Shown piece by piece: positions 50,686 through 60,139 of a DNA stretch of 64,000 bases. The position numbers and the translations under genes were made by a program. Each line of letters opens with the position of its first letter. Within the stretch, counting starts at the first letter, position 1. Under the pieces are notes generated by a model that was given only the letters and a program-made list of their open reading frames with translations, searched no databases and was not told where the DNA came from. Where the stretch lies: the NCBI GenBank assembly GCA_002328185.1, contig DCWQ01000029.1:65489-129488 (forward strand), written 5' to 3'. The DNA comes from Dehalococcoidia bacterium UBA2158 (GTDB taxonomy: Bacteria > Chloroflexota > Dehalococcoidia > Lucifugimonadales > UBA3495).

Positions 50686-51036
50686 CTAGGTTTTATCTCC
50701 CGCTCGGGCGACTCTCCATTCATAAAACTTGCCGTCTCTCTTTCTTTCAACACACCGTACTCTGCTACAGCTAGCATTGCCTCGCATGTCAACAGTATCT
50801 GCACCGTGGTAACAAACCGGTATATCATCGTTCTCGTAGATAAATTCAATAGGTTCCGATATGCTGGTCGGGCTACCACCAGCGGCTACCCAGTCCAAAA
50901 AAACCTGCCTGTTAGAAAAACTCCGCAAGGGTGTAGTCCACTTGAAATCTTCAGTCGGGAACTCTCCGAGTCGGCCGGAATCTTTATTGGCAAATACTTC
51001 TCGGGTTGCTTTGGTAAATTCCGTACCTAAAGACAT
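50686..51036 (-). CDS. NTF2/SnoaL-like protein
   Basis: A 116-residue protein with the length and pattern of the NTF2-like superfamily: an N-terminal helix (TEFTKATREVFANKD), the strand-helix FKWTTPLRSFSNRQVFLDWVAAGG, and a terminal antiparallel sheet (CSRVRCVERKRDGKFYEWRVAR). Members are ketosteroid-isomerase-like enzymes or binding proteins. It lies 37 bp downstream of the GYD gene on the same strand, so the two are probably co-transcribed. The catalytic residues cannot be assigned with certainty. Confidence 0.65.
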   Translation of the reverse strand: MSLGTEFTKATREVFANKDSGRLGEFPTEDFKWTTPLRSFSNRQVFLDWVAAGGSPTSISEPIEFIYENDDIPVCYHGADTVDMRGNASCSRVRCVERKRDGKFYEWRVARAGDKT

Positions 51037-51073
51037 TAGTATCCCTCTGATTTAACAAATTAGACCGCAAATT

Positions 51074-51367
51074 TTACGGCATTCCGTTTAGAATGCCAGG
51101 AATCTCCGCTTCCGTGAACGCCCTCATAGCAGTAGCACGGAGATTGCCTATGCCTGCTTGCGCAAGTGCCATCCTCGCCGCTGTTTCATCATCAGGGAAT
51201 TCATAAACAACCACGGCGTCCTGTGAGCCCAACGTCAGGTGATAATTAAGTAATTTGCCACCATTGCCTTCAAATGCCTGACGGCCAGCCGCTATTCGAG
51301 CTGGAAGGTCTTTGATTGTTTTGTTGCCTTGTTCTGTGAAGCTGAGAAAAGAGATGTAAGTTGTCAC
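51074..51367 (-). CDS. GYD-domain protein
   Basis: A 97-residue GYD-domain protein: TYISFLSFTEQGNKTIKDLPARI, NYHLTLGSQDAVVVYEFPDDETAARMALAQAGIGNLRATAMRAFTEAE. The GxxDAVVVYExPD strand is the family hallmark, though the Gly-Tyr-Asp of the name is here GSQDA. Fold is ferredoxin-like and function unknown. It is divergent from the Baeyer-Villiger monooxygenase gene, with 117 bp between starts, and upstream of the NTF2-like gene. Confidence 0.85.
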   Translation of the reverse strand: MTTYISFLSFTEQGNKTIKDLPARIAAGRQAFEGNGGKLLNYHLTLGSQDAVVVYEFPDDETAARMALAQAGIGNLRATAMRAFTEAEIPGILNGMP

Positions 51368-51484
51368 AGGGTTCCTCCAAACCGAAAATAGATTGGAGGA
51401 TACTAACGGATAGAAGCCTAATCGTCGAATGTGTAAAATAGAGATGGCAGACGGAGGGCATCAATGGAAGGATGAGGAGGCGAT

Positions 51485-53137
51485 ATGACCAGTGAACAGA
51501 CCCTGGATGGCACCGAACTGGATGTGGTAATCGTCGGCGCAGGGGTAAGCGGCTTATATGCCCTCTATCATCTACGCGGGCTCGGCTATCGGGTTCGAGT
51601 CTACGAGCAGGGTGGGGATGTCGGCGGCACCTGGTACTGGAATCGCTATCCTGGTTGTCGATGCGATGTCGAAAGCCTTGAGTACTCATTTTCCTTCGAC
51701 GAGAAACTAGAGCAAGAATGGCAATGGCCTGAACGGTACGGCACCCAGCCTGAGATCCTACGTTACGTCAACCATGTGGCTGATCGGCATAACTTGCGCA
51801 AAGACATCGTCTTCAACTGTCCGATCACGTCTGCAACGTTCAACGAGGACGCAAACCAGTGGGTGCTATCGACGGGGGGCGGACAACGTATAACTAGCCG
51901 GTTCTGCATCATGGCCACGGGCAACCTGTCAACACCGCGAGTTCCTGAATACGAGGGCTTAGACGCCTTCCAAGGCAAGTGGTATCACACCGGGCAGTGG
52001 CCCCATGACGGTGTCGATTTCACTGGCCTGCGCGTTGGCGTTATCGGAACCGGCTCCTCCGGCGTGCAGTCCATCCCGATTATCGCCCGACAAGCAAGCC
52101 ATCTCCATGTATTCCAGCGGACCCCACAATTCTCCCTGCCGGCCCGCAACGGCCCAATGGATAGCGAGAAAGAAGCTGCGCACAAGGTCAACTACCGGGC
52201 CCTCCGTGAGGCTGCCTTCGATACGCCTTTCGGCATAGCTGGTTATCCGCCACCAACACGGTCGGCACTAGAAGTGCCGCACGACGAGCGACAGGCCTCC
52301 TACGAAGAAAAGTGGGCCGAAGGGGGCAGTATCAGCTTTCTGTACACCTATAAGGACCTCCTCCTTAACAAGGAGGCGAATGATACCGCGGCCGATTTCG
52401 TGCGCGATAAAATTCGGCAAACCGTCAAGGATCCGAAAGTAGCGGAAAAGCTTATCCCCTACGACCACCCGATTGGAACCAAGCGCCTGATACTCGACAG
52501 CGGATACTTCGAGACCTACAACCGAGACAACGTCACTCTGGTCGACATTCGCGAAGCCCCAATCGAGCGATTCACCCCGCAGGGATTACGGACAGCCGAT
52601 GGGAACGATTACGAAATGGACGCGGTAGTTTTCGCAACCGGCTTCGATGCAATGACCGGGGCGCTGCGCAATATCGAACTGGACAACGGAGCAGGACTTA
52701 CCATCCAGGACAAATGGTCGAATGGACCGCGTTGCTTCATGGGGCTGGCGATGGCCGGCTTCCCAAATCTATTCATGATCACCGGACCCCAGAGCCCATC
52801 GGTAAAGACTCAGATGATCCTGGGTGGCGAGCAGCATACTGAGTGGATCGCCGAATTCCTGGAGTATATGCGACTCAACGGCTTTACCCGGTTCAATGTT
52901 GAACAGCAAGCTGAGGATGCCTGGGTGCTGCACAACAATGACATCGCGGACTCGACGCTTTATCCACTCGCAAACTCTTGGTATGTCGGTGCAAACGTTC
53001 CGGGCAAACCCCGCGTGTTCATGCCATACGTTGGGGGCTTCGACCACTACAAGAAAGCCTGCGACGAATTAGCTCAGAACGGTTATCCAGGCCTACAATT
53101 AAGTAGCCAAGGCCAAACATTAGATGCAGCTGATTGA
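51485..53137 (+). CDS. Baeyer-Villiger monooxygenase
   Basis: A 550-residue class B flavoprotein monooxygenase of the cyclohexanone-monooxygenase type. The FAD motif VIVGAGVSGLYALYHLRGLG leads to GGTWYWNRYPGCRCDVES. The fingerprint FxGxxxHTxxWP is FQGKWYHTGQWP, and the NADPH motif is VGVIGTGSSGVQSIP. It inserts oxygen next to a ketone, giving an ester or lactone. Such a lactone could feed the SMP-30-type lactonase elsewhere in the window, which is only inference. ATG at 51485 follows GAGGAGGCGAT. It ends about 200 bp before a strong terminator. Confidence 0.93.
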   Translation: MTSEQTLDGTELDVVIVGAGVSGLYALYHLRGLGYRVRVYEQGGDVGGTWYWNRYPGCRCDVESLEYSFSFDEKLEQEWQWPERYGTQPEILRYVNHVADRHNLRKDIVFNCPITSATFNEDANQWVLSTGGGQRITSRFCIMATGNLSTPRVPEYEGLDAFQGKWYHTGQWPHDGVDFTGLRVGVIGTGSSGVQSIPIIARQASHLHVFQRTPQFSLPARNGPMDSEKEAAHKVNYRALREAAFDTPFGIAGYPPPTRSALEVPHDERQASYEEKWAEGGSISFLYTYKDLLLNKEANDTAADFVRDKIRQTVKDPKVAEKLIPYDHPIGTKRLILDSGYFETYNRDNVTLVDIREAPIERFTPQGLRTADGNDYEMDAVVFATGFDAMTGALRNIELDNGAGLTIQDKWSNGPRCFMGLAMAGFPNLFMITGPQSPSVKTQMILGGEQHTEWIAEFLEYMRLNGFTRFNVEQQAEDAWVLHNNDIADSTLYPLANSWYVGANVPGKPRVFMPYVGGFDHYKKACDELAQNGYPGLQLSSQGQTLDAAD

Positions 53138-53340
53138 GGTAGATTACACGCAAGCCTTACAGTGGGCGGCCTAACATCGATCGGGCCTTCGGTTGTAGGG
53201 TATTGTCCTAATATGGGAAATTTCCCAAGGTCGTTAGTGTTAGCTGTTCGCCCAATAGAATGATCGTCGATAGTGGTTGCTCACTTTCTGCTAAACCAAG
53301 GACTGACAGGGCGCAAGCAGAAGGTACGCCCTGGATAACA

Positions 53341-53374
53341 AAAGGGGGACCGGCTGAGCCGGTCCCCCTTTTAT
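53341..53374. terminator. Bidirectional terminator between dnaN and the monooxygenase
   Basis: A perfect 14-bp stem, AAAGGGGGACCGGC against GCCGGTCCCCCTTT, with a 3-nt TGA loop. A-rich and T-rich flanks make it work on both strands. It lies 31 bp beyond the dnaN stop and 203 bp beyond the monooxygenase stop. Confidence 0.92.
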
Positions 53375-53401
53375 CTTAATGGAATGAATTATAGGCTTTG
53401 G

Positions 53402-54550
53402 TCACCATTGTACGAACATTGGCATGACCACGTGGATGTAGTCTTCGGAGTCGGTGGGTTTGAAGACGCCAGGGCTGGAGGATGTGGTGGTCTCCAGGGC
53501 TACTTTGCCTTTTTCGAGCACGGCCAGCACGTCCAGTAGATATCGGCTGTTGAAGGCTATCTTGCCTTCTTCGCCTTCGATCTCATCCAGGTCGACCACG
53601 TCTTGGTTGTCGCCGACTTCTTCGGAGCGGGCGGATATCTCCACCTTGGGAGGTTCGGTATCGGCGGCGGCCGGCATCAGGTGCATCCGGATGATGTTGC
53701 TGCCGTCCCTGGCGAAGATTGAAGCGGTCCGCGCGGCCCGAAGCACCGTTGGCAGGTCCATGACGGCCCTGGTGGTGTAGCTCTGGGGTATTAGCTGCTC
53801 GTAGTTGGGGAAAGTGCCCTGGAGCAACTGGGAGACAATCTCAACGGTGTCGCCGCCCCCTACCCGGAACATGACCTGTCCCTTCTCGGGAGTCATCAAG
53901 ATCTCAACCGGCTCTTCCCGGTCGCCGATCAAGCGGTTCAACTCGTTCATTGTGCGTGCCGGGATGATCACGCTGACCTCATCAGGCACCGCCTTGAGCA
54001 AGGTTCCGTTCTGTACTGCCAGGCGGAACCCGTCAGCGGCTGCCATGGTGAACGTGCTTTCATCCAGTTTGACCTCAACGCCGGTCAACACCGGACGGGA
54101 TTCCTCGGTGGCGGCTGCGAAAGCTACCCGGGTGATAGCTGACTTCAAAACCAGAGGGTCAACCTCGGCGGCAACCCCGTCATCCACCGTGGGAATGGGA
54201 GGGAACTCAGCGGCGTCGGTGATGTTGATGTGGGCGTCGGAGTTGCCTGAAGATATGTGCAGCAGACCGGAACCTTCGTCCAACTCCAGGTCGATCTTGT
54301 CGTTGGGCAGAGAGTTCACGAACTCGGTGAGCAGGCGGGCCGGCACCGTGATCGAGCCTTCCTCTTCGATCATCGCCCCGACCCACGTGGTCATAGCGAT
54401 CTCCAGGTTGGTGGCCGACAGCTTCAGCATCGATTGATCGACGCTGAGCAGCACGTTCTGGGTCACCGGCAGGGTAGCCCTATTGGCGACCGCCCGGCCA
54501 ACCACGGCCAGTCCTCTGCTGAGGTTCTCTTGCAAGCATGATATCTTCAT
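53402..54550 (-). CDS. dnaN: DNA polymerase III beta subunit (sliding clamp)
   Basis: A 382-residue sliding clamp with three similar domains: MKISCLQENLSRGLAVVGRAV...LPVTQNVLL, then TRVAFAAATEESRPVLTGVEV, and the third domain ending DSEDYIHVVMPMFVQW. It encircles DNA and holds the polymerase on its template. ATG at 54550, after AGGTGGGCGGAAG, is chosen. The longer frame to 54667 is not conserved in type. A -10-like TATAAT on the minus strand lies at 54679-54684. dnaA and recF, often adjacent, are not present. Confidence 0.97.
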   Translation of the reverse strand: MKISCLQENLSRGLAVVGRAVANRATLPVTQNVLLSVDQSMLKLSATNLEIAMTTWVGAMIEEEGSITVPARLLTEFVNSLPNDKIDLELDEGSGLLHISSGNSDAHINITDAAEFPPIPTVDDGVAAEVDPLVLKSAITRVAFAAATEESRPVLTGVEVKLDESTFTMAAADGFRLAVQNGTLLKAVPDEVSVIIPARTMNELNRLIGDREEPVEILMTPEKGQVMFRVGGGDTVEIVSQLLQGTFPNYEQLIPQSYTTRAVMDLPTVLRAARTASIFARDGSNIIRMHLMPAAADTEPPKVEISARSEEVGDNQDVVDLDEIEGEEGKIAFNSRYLLDVLAVLEKGKVALETTTSSSPGVFKPTDSEDYIHVVMPMFVQW

Positions 54551-54678
54551 CTTCCGCCCACCTGGTAGTTTGCTTGTAGCATTGATTGAAAAGTTGAAAG
54601 GCGTCCGCAGTGGACGCCGCTTCCGAGAAGGCCTGCGTATTATGTCATTCCACCTGGGGAAAAACAACTGAATCTGCG

Positions 54679-54684
54679 ATTATA
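54679..54684 (-). promoter_or_regulatory. Candidate -10 box of dnaN
   Basis: The minus strand reads TATAAT in an AT-rich patch. No matching -35 and no TGn extension are seen. The leader to the ATG at 54550 would be about 120 nt. Confidence 0.35.
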
Positions 54685-54766
54685 TTTGCGGTTGTATTAA
54701 CGGGGTATTCCCGATTGTTGGATTCGGTTTTTCCCTTCGGACGCCGATTATTCGGAGGGCCCTGTC

Positions 54767-54775
54767 TGCTATAAT
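54767..54775 (+). promoter_or_regulatory. Extended -10 promoter of alaX
   Basis: TGCTATAAT, a perfect TGn-TATAAT element, ends 81 nt before the ATG at 54857. It may drive alaX and the hyu operon together. Confidence 0.55.
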
Positions 54776-54856
54776 AGGCCCGCGCTAAAATCAGATCGGT
54801 TTTTCGCTGCTCGCGCACCCAGATTCGAGCCCGCAAACCCGATGCCGGAAGTCCAG

Positions 54857-55567
54857 ATGACCGAACTGCTTTTCCATACTGAAAGTTACCTCAAGGAATT
54901 CGAGGCCACCGTGACCGACGTGGGCAACGGCGGCGTTGTTCTGGACCGTACCGCCTTCTATACCGGCGGCGGCGGCCAGCCCACCGATACCGGCACACTG
55001 AGCACCAGCGGCCAAGAATACCAGGTAACCGGAATCAAGCGGGTCGATGGCAACCTGGTCCACCAGATAACCGGCGATCTACCTGCCAATGGCGCAACGG
55101 TGAAAGGCGAAATCGACTGGGAGCGCCGCTACCTACTGATGCGGACCCATACTGCCCTCCATATCCTCTGCGGCGTCGTCTGGCGTGACTACGGCGCGTC
55201 GGTGACCGGTGGCGACATGAAACCCGGCGAGGGCCGCATGGACTTTGAATTCGAAAACTTCTCAGCCGAGTTCGTCGAGGAGTTGGAGGCGAAGGTCAAC
55301 GCCGAGGTCACTCAAGACCGAGACATCAGCGTCAATAACCTCACCCGGGCAGAGGCCGACAAGATGCCGGACCTGATCCGTACTAAGATCAACTTGCTGC
55401 CGCCCAACATCCAAGAGATACGAACCATCGACATCCATGGGCTGGACCTGCAGGCCGACGGCGGGACCCACGTGGCCAACACCCGCGAGGTCGGAGTCAT
55501 CAAGGTGGTCGGTCACGAGAGCAAGGGCCGCATCAACAAGCGAATCCGGATCGCCCTTGAGGGATAG
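54857..55567 (+). CDS. alaX: Alanyl-tRNA editing protein AlaX
   Basis: A 236-residue free-standing editing protein homologous to the editing domain of alanyl-tRNA synthetase. The zinc site is HTALHIL (HxxxH) with the second pair around GGTHVAN (one His where many have Cys and His). FYTGGGGQPTDTGTL and GRMDFEF precede it. It removes serine or glycine wrongly attached to tRNA(Ala). ATG at 54857, with CCGGAAG upstream, is preferred over 54842. hyuA starts 57 bp after the stop. Confidence 0.92.
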   Translation: MTELLFHTESYLKEFEATVTDVGNGGVVLDRTAFYTGGGGQPTDTGTLSTSGQEYQVTGIKRVDGNLVHQITGDLPANGATVKGEIDWERRYLLMRTHTALHILCGVVWRDYGASVTGGDMKPGEGRMDFEFENFSAEFVEELEAKVNAEVTQDRDISVNNLTRAEADKMPDLIRTKINLLPPNIQEIRTIDIHGLDLQADGGTHVANTREVGVIKVVGHESKGRINKRIRIALEG

Positions 55568-55624
55568 GCTCCCTTCCATTTCCGTACTCAATCCAAACAA
55601 TTTCCCCCGGAGGCGTATTTCTCA

Positions 55625-57706
55625 ATGCCCAGCAACTCCGCTAATGACCTGAATGCGCTGCACCGAGTTGTAGGGATTGATGTGGGCGGGACATTCACCG
55701 ACATTGCCGTCTTGGAAGACGGGAAACTGACGGTCCACAAGCTGCCTTCCACTCCGGCCGACCCTTCCCAGGGGATACTGCAAGGCGTGAAGGAGACCGG
55801 CGTCACCACTGCGGAATTCGTCCATGGATCCACCGTCGCAACCAACGCATTGCTGGAGGGCAAGGGCGCCCGAACCGCGTTAGTCACTACCATGGGATTT
55901 GAAGACGTGTTGGAGATTGGCCGCCAGAGCCGCGCAGAACTCTACAATTTTGAGATGGACCGGGCCCCGGCCTTGGTGCCCTGGGATCTGCGCTTTGGAC
56001 TGCCGGAACGGATCGACCACACCGGGACCATCGTCGAAGATTTAACATCGGAGTCCATCCAAACCCTGATTGGGTTGCTGGAAGACAGCCAAGCCGAATC
56101 AGTGGCCGTCTCTTTCCTGTTCTCATTCCTGAACACGGCCCACGAAGACTTGGTTTTGAACGCGCTGCGGAAGATGAAAAATCCGCCGTATATCTCGATC
56201 TCTTCACAGGTGCTGCCTGAATTCAGGGAGTACGAACGAGCCAGCACCGTAGTGGTCAACGCATATGTAGGCCAGGTGATGAGCCGGTACCTGGGAGAGT
56301 TGGAAGGGCCTCTCGGCACGGGACTGCGTATCATGCAGTCGTCCGGGGGCAGCATCACGGCCCGTTTAGCTTCAGAACAGCCGGTGCGCACCATCCTGAG
56401 CGGCCCGGCCGGCGGCGTGGTCGGCGCGTTCTACACGGCGATGCAGGCTGGCTATCCCGACATCATCACCGTGGACATGGGCGGCACATCCACCGACGTC
56501 TCTCTGTGCCCCGGCGAGATCAAAGAAACCACTTCCTCCCACGTTGGCGGCTACCCCATCGGAGTGCCCATGATCGACATTCACACCGTCGGGGCCGGCG
56601 GCGGTTCAATCGCCCGTATGGACACCGGCGGCGCGTTAGTCGTAGGCCCGGAATCGGCCGGAGCGGAACCCGGCCCCGCCTGCTACGGCAGGGGAGACCA
56701 ACTAACCGTCACCGATGCTAATCTGCTGCTGGGACGCCTGTTGCCCGACCGGTTCTTGGGTGGCCGGATGACCCTCGATCCGGGTCGGGTTGAAGGGTTA
56801 ATGCAGACCCTCGCAAGACGTATAAATACCGATGCAGTCCAGGCTGCTCTGGGTATCAACAGGGTGGTCAACGCCAACATGGAACGGGCCATTCGCACCA
56901 TATCCCTGGAGCGCGGCTACGACCCGCGGCTGTTCACCCTGGTGCCATTCGGCGGCGCCGGGCCGATGCACGCCTGCGAGCTGGCCCAGGAACTCGGGAT
57001 TCCCGGGGTCTTGGTACCGTCTCGCCCTGGCATACTCTCAGCGTTGGGAGTGGCCATAGCCGACATCGTGAAGGATTACTCCCGCACGGTCATGCTGCGG
57101 GGCGCCGACTTGGACCGGGCGCGGGTAGACGAGGAGTTCCAGGGCATGGAGGGTCTGGCCAGGACTGAAATGTCCGGCGAGGGTTTATCGGTGGACAAGA
57201 TGGTTGCCCGCCGGTTCTTAGACGTGCGTTACGTCGGCCAGTCGTTTGAGCTGACCGTGGACTATCCGTCCCCCGCCACCAAGGCCGAATTGACCAAGGT
57301 GATTGGAAATGCGTTCTACAAGGCCCATCTTCGGCGGTTCGGTTACGCCGACAAGAACGAGCCTGTAGAAGTGGTGAACCTGCGTCTGAAACTGGATGTG
57401 GCCATGGAAAAACCGGCCATCGAACCCCAGAGCACCAGGGCGACAGACCCCAAGCCTGCTCTGATCGGCGAGGCCGAAGTGGTCTTCCAAGAGGGCGCGA
57501 TGAACTCGCCGCTATACCAGAGGGAAGAACTGGTCTGCGGCAATCGCATATCAGGACCGGCGCTGGTGGTCCAGATGGACTGCACCACGGTTGTACCTCC
57601 CGGCTGGAGCGGCGCGGTGGACCCCTTCGGCAATCTGCTGCTGAACCGCATTGGCGTCAAACAAGAGTTTATCGGAGTACACCATGGCCCAAGTGTCTCA
57701 GGATAA
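55625..57706 (+). CDS. hyuA: Hydantoinase/oxoprolinase subunit A
   Basis: A 693-residue HyuA. The N-terminal actin-like ATP domain opens VVGIDVGGTFTDIAVLEDG, and a second phosphate motif is TVDMGGTSTDVSLC. IHTVGAGGGSIARMDTGGALVVGPESAGAEPGPACYGRGD is the family core. With HyuB it hydrolyses a hydantoin or 5-oxoproline-like ring, or carboxylates ketones, using ATP. The last 23 bp overlap the PIG-L gene, and hyuB follows that, so the three form one operon. GGAGG lies about 12 nt before the ATG, slightly far. The substrate is unknown. Confidence 0.93.
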   Translation: MPSNSANDLNALHRVVGIDVGGTFTDIAVLEDGKLTVHKLPSTPADPSQGILQGVKETGVTTAEFVHGSTVATNALLEGKGARTALVTTMGFEDVLEIGRQSRAELYNFEMDRAPALVPWDLRFGLPERIDHTGTIVEDLTSESIQTLIGLLEDSQAESVAVSFLFSFLNTAHEDLVLNALRKMKNPPYISISSQVLPEFREYERASTVVVNAYVGQVMSRYLGELEGPLGTGLRIMQSSGGSITARLASEQPVRTILSGPAGGVVGAFYTAMQAGYPDIITVDMGGTSTDVSLCPGEIKETTSSHVGGYPIGVPMIDIHTVGAGGGSIARMDTGGALVVGPESAGAEPGPACYGRGDQLTVTDANLLLGRLLPDRFLGGRMTLDPGRVEGLMQTLARRINTDAVQAALGINRVVNANMERAIRTISLERGYDPRLFTLVPFGGAGPMHACELAQELGIPGVLVPSRPGILSALGVAIADIVKDYSRTVMLRGADLDRARVDEEFQGMEGLARTEMSGEGLSVDKMVARRFLDVRYVGQSFELTVDYPSPATKAELTKVIGNAFYKAHLRRFGYADKNEPVEVVNLRLKLDVAMEKPAIEPQSTRATDPKPALIGEAEVVFQEGAMNSPLYQREELVCGNRISGPALVVQMDCTTVVPPGWSGAVDPFGNLLLNRIGVKQEFIGVHHGPSVSG

Positions 57707-58505
57707 TCCCAAACTTACAGTGCTAAGCATATTCGCCCATCCAGACGACGAAGCCTTCGGATCCGGAGGGACGTTGGCTGAGTTGGCGCGGAAAGGCCAC
57801 AAAATGACTAACGTTTGCGCCACCAACGGCGACGTGGGAGAGATCAGCGACCCGTCCCTGGCCAACTGCGACAACCTCTGGCAGGTCCGTCAAGAGGAAA
57901 TGCTGAACGCCATGGCAGTAACCGGGATCTCGGACGTGCGGTTCCTCGGTTACCGGGACTCGGGTATGGACGGCACTCCGGACAACAACAACCCTGCCAG
58001 CCTGTATCAGGCCGACCCAGCCAAGGTTGAGGCACAAATATCGGCTTTGATGGAAGAGCTGAAGCCGGACATCGTTTTCACCCACGACCCCACAGGAGGC
58101 TACGGTCACCCGGACCACGTAACCGTGTACCATCGCATCACCGCGGTGATCGAGGCTATGACCGGGGAGCGCCCTCACGTGTATCACATATGTTTCCCGA
58201 AAAAGAATTTCAAGAAACTATGGCAGGACATGACCGACGCCGGGATCACACCCCCGTTCGCCAAGGAGCAATTAAATGATATTGGATCTCCCGACGACTA
58301 CGTCACCACGGTTAGAGACGTATCGGATTACGTCGACATCAAGAAAGAATCATTGAGCTGCCATCGGACTCAGGTTGACCCCGACGGCCCGTTCAGCTTG
58401 CTGGCCCCAACGGTGTTGACCGCCTGGATGGGCACCGAGTACTTCTATTTGGTCCCGCCCACCAACGGCGAAACCCACGAAGATATCCTGCTGGACCTAG
58501 CCTAG
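57684..58505 (+). CDS. PIG-L (LmbE-like) deacetylase
   Basis: A 273-residue PIG-L-family zinc deacetylase. The signature SIFAHPDDEAFGSGGTLAELARKGH carries the AHPDDE ligands, and THDPTGGYGHPDHVTVYHRI the third His and Asp. Relatives remove acetyl from N-acetylglucosamine-type groups (mycothiol, bacillithiol and GPI pathways). GGAGTACACC precedes the ATG at 57684, which overlaps the end of hyuA by 23 bp. The position between hyuA and hyuB suggests it acts on the same molecule, for example removing an acyl group before or after ring opening. This is inferred, not known. Confidence 0.93.
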   Translation: MAQVSQDNPKLTVLSIFAHPDDEAFGSGGTLAELARKGHKMTNVCATNGDVGEISDPSLANCDNLWQVRQEEMLNAMAVTGISDVRFLGYRDSGMDGTPDNNNPASLYQADPAKVEAQISALMEELKPDIVFTHDPTGGYGHPDHVTVYHRITAVIEAMTGERPHVYHICFPKKNFKKLWQDMTDAGITPPFAKEQLNDIGSPDDYVTTVRDVSDYVDIKKESLSCHRTQVDPDGPFSLLAPTVLTAWMGTEYFYLVPPTNGETHEDILLDLA

Positions 58506-58541
58506 GATGATCAGAGTTAGCCCAAGTCAAAGAGGTAACAG

Positions 58542-60137
58542 ATGCCTGTAGACCCGGTGAGCCTACAAGTTTTCAAGAGCAAGTTTGAGTCGGTGGCCGA
58601 GGAGATGGGCGTTGCGCTGCAGCGGACCGCTTACTCGCCCAACATCAAAGAACGGCGCGATTTCTCATGCGCGATGTTCAATCCTCAGGGTGACATGGTG
58701 GCTCAGGCTGCCGATATTCCGGTGCACCTGGGCGCGATGCCGGCGTCGGTGAAGGCCGCCCTTGAGGTATTCCCCGATTCACTGAACCCCGGTGATATCG
58801 TGATGCTCAACGACCCCTATAAAGGAGGCAGCCACCTACCCGACATCACCATGGTCGCGCCCATCTACGCCGAACGGGACGGCAAGAAAGAACTGGCCGG
58901 CTTCGTGGCAAACCGGGGCCACCACGCCGATGTTGGCGGCATGACCCCCGGCTCCCTCCCTCTGTCGACTGAGCTGTACCAAGAGGGGACCATCATCCCT
59001 CCCATCAAGCTGGCCCGCCGCGGTCGGTTGAACCAAGAAATCATCCAGTTGATCTGCCGAAATTCCAGGACCCCTGACGAGCGCAAGGGCGACCTGGCCG
59101 CTCAGACCGCCGCCATCAAGGTCGGCGAACAGCGCATGCGAGAGGTCACCGAGCGCTACGGCTTGGCCGATACCTTGGAACATATGGCGGCGCTTTTAGA
59201 CTACACAGAACGGGTGACCCGGCGGGCCATCTCCAAGATTCCCGACGGCCGCTATCAAGTGACTGACTACATGGACGACGACGGCCTAACCCAGGAGCTG
59301 GTGCCCATCACCGTGGCCATCACGGTCTCTGGCGATGAGATGGAGATTGATTTTACGGGCACGTCGCCCCAACGGTCCGGCTGTATCAACGCGCCTGTTG
59401 CAGTCACCAGCTCAGCCTGCCTGTACGTGGTGCGCTGCCTGCTGGACGAACAAGCCCCGGCCAACCAAGGCTGCTTCCGTCCCCTGAACATCATCACGCC
59501 CCTGGGCTGCTTGGTTAACCCCGAACCCCAGCGAGGGGTAGCTGCCGGCAACGTAGAGACTTCACAGCGGATCACGGACGTTCTGCTGGGCGCGCTGGCC
59601 CAGGCCCTACCAGATGTCATCCCGGCCGCCAGCCAGGGCACCATGAACAACATGATCATCGGCGGGCACGACCCGGTCCGGAACAAGCCCTTTGTCTACT
59701 ACGAGACCATCGCCGGAGGCATGGGCGGCAGACCAGACAAGGACGGCATCTCGGCCATCCACACCCACATGACCAACACCATGAACACCCCCGTGGAAGC
59801 CATGGAGTTCGCTTTTCCCCTCCGTCTCAAGCGGTACGCGGTGCGGCGCGGCTCCGGCGGCGACGGCAAGTTCAAGGGTGGAGACGGCGTCATCCGGGAA
59901 GTGGAGTTCCTTGGCCCAGCCAGAGTCACTCTGATGTCGGAACGGCGCAAACTGCCTCCCCCCGGCTATCACGGCGGGCATCACGGAGAACCGGGCGAGA
60001 ACGTCCTGCTGCGGGGTGGGTATGAGGAGATCACCTTGGCCGGCAAGGAATTAGTGGACGTCGAGGCAGGAGATGTTATCAGCATCCGCACCCCCGGCGC
60101 CGGCGGATGGGGCGCGCCCGAAGGAGATCAGGGTTAG
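58542..60137 (+). CDS. hyuB: Hydantoinase/oxoprolinase subunit B
   Basis: A 531-residue HyuB. It starts DPVSLQVFKSKFESVAEEMGVALQRTAYSPNIKERRDFSCAMF. Core motifs include MVAQAADIPVHLGAMP, GDIVMLNDPYKGGSHLPDIT with likely metal ligands, and GHHADVGGMTPGS. The C-terminal GGDGVIREVEF and TPGAGGWG are family features. It is the second half of the ATP-dependent ring hydrolase with HyuA. AGAGGTAACAG precedes the ATG. The PIG-L gene ends 36 bp before it, and a lipoprotein gene starts 2 bp after its stop. Confidence 0.94.
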   Translation: MPVDPVSLQVFKSKFESVAEEMGVALQRTAYSPNIKERRDFSCAMFNPQGDMVAQAADIPVHLGAMPASVKAALEVFPDSLNPGDIVMLNDPYKGGSHLPDITMVAPIYAERDGKKELAGFVANRGHHADVGGMTPGSLPLSTELYQEGTIIPPIKLARRGRLNQEIIQLICRNSRTPDERKGDLAAQTAAIKVGEQRMREVTERYGLADTLEHMAALLDYTERVTRRAISKIPDGRYQVTDYMDDDGLTQELVPITVAITVSGDEMEIDFTGTSPQRSGCINAPVAVTSSACLYVVRCLLDEQAPANQGCFRPLNIITPLGCLVNPEPQRGVAAGNVETSQRITDVLLGALAQALPDVIPAASQGTMNNMIIGGHDPVRNKPFVYYETIAGGMGGRPDKDGISAIHTHMTNTMNTPVEAMEFAFPLRLKRYAVRRGSGGDGKFKGGDGVIREVEFLGPARVTLMSERRKLPPPGYHGGHHGEPGENVLLRGGYEEITLAGKELVDVEAGDVISIRTPGAGGWGAPEGDQG

Positions 60138-60139
60138 CT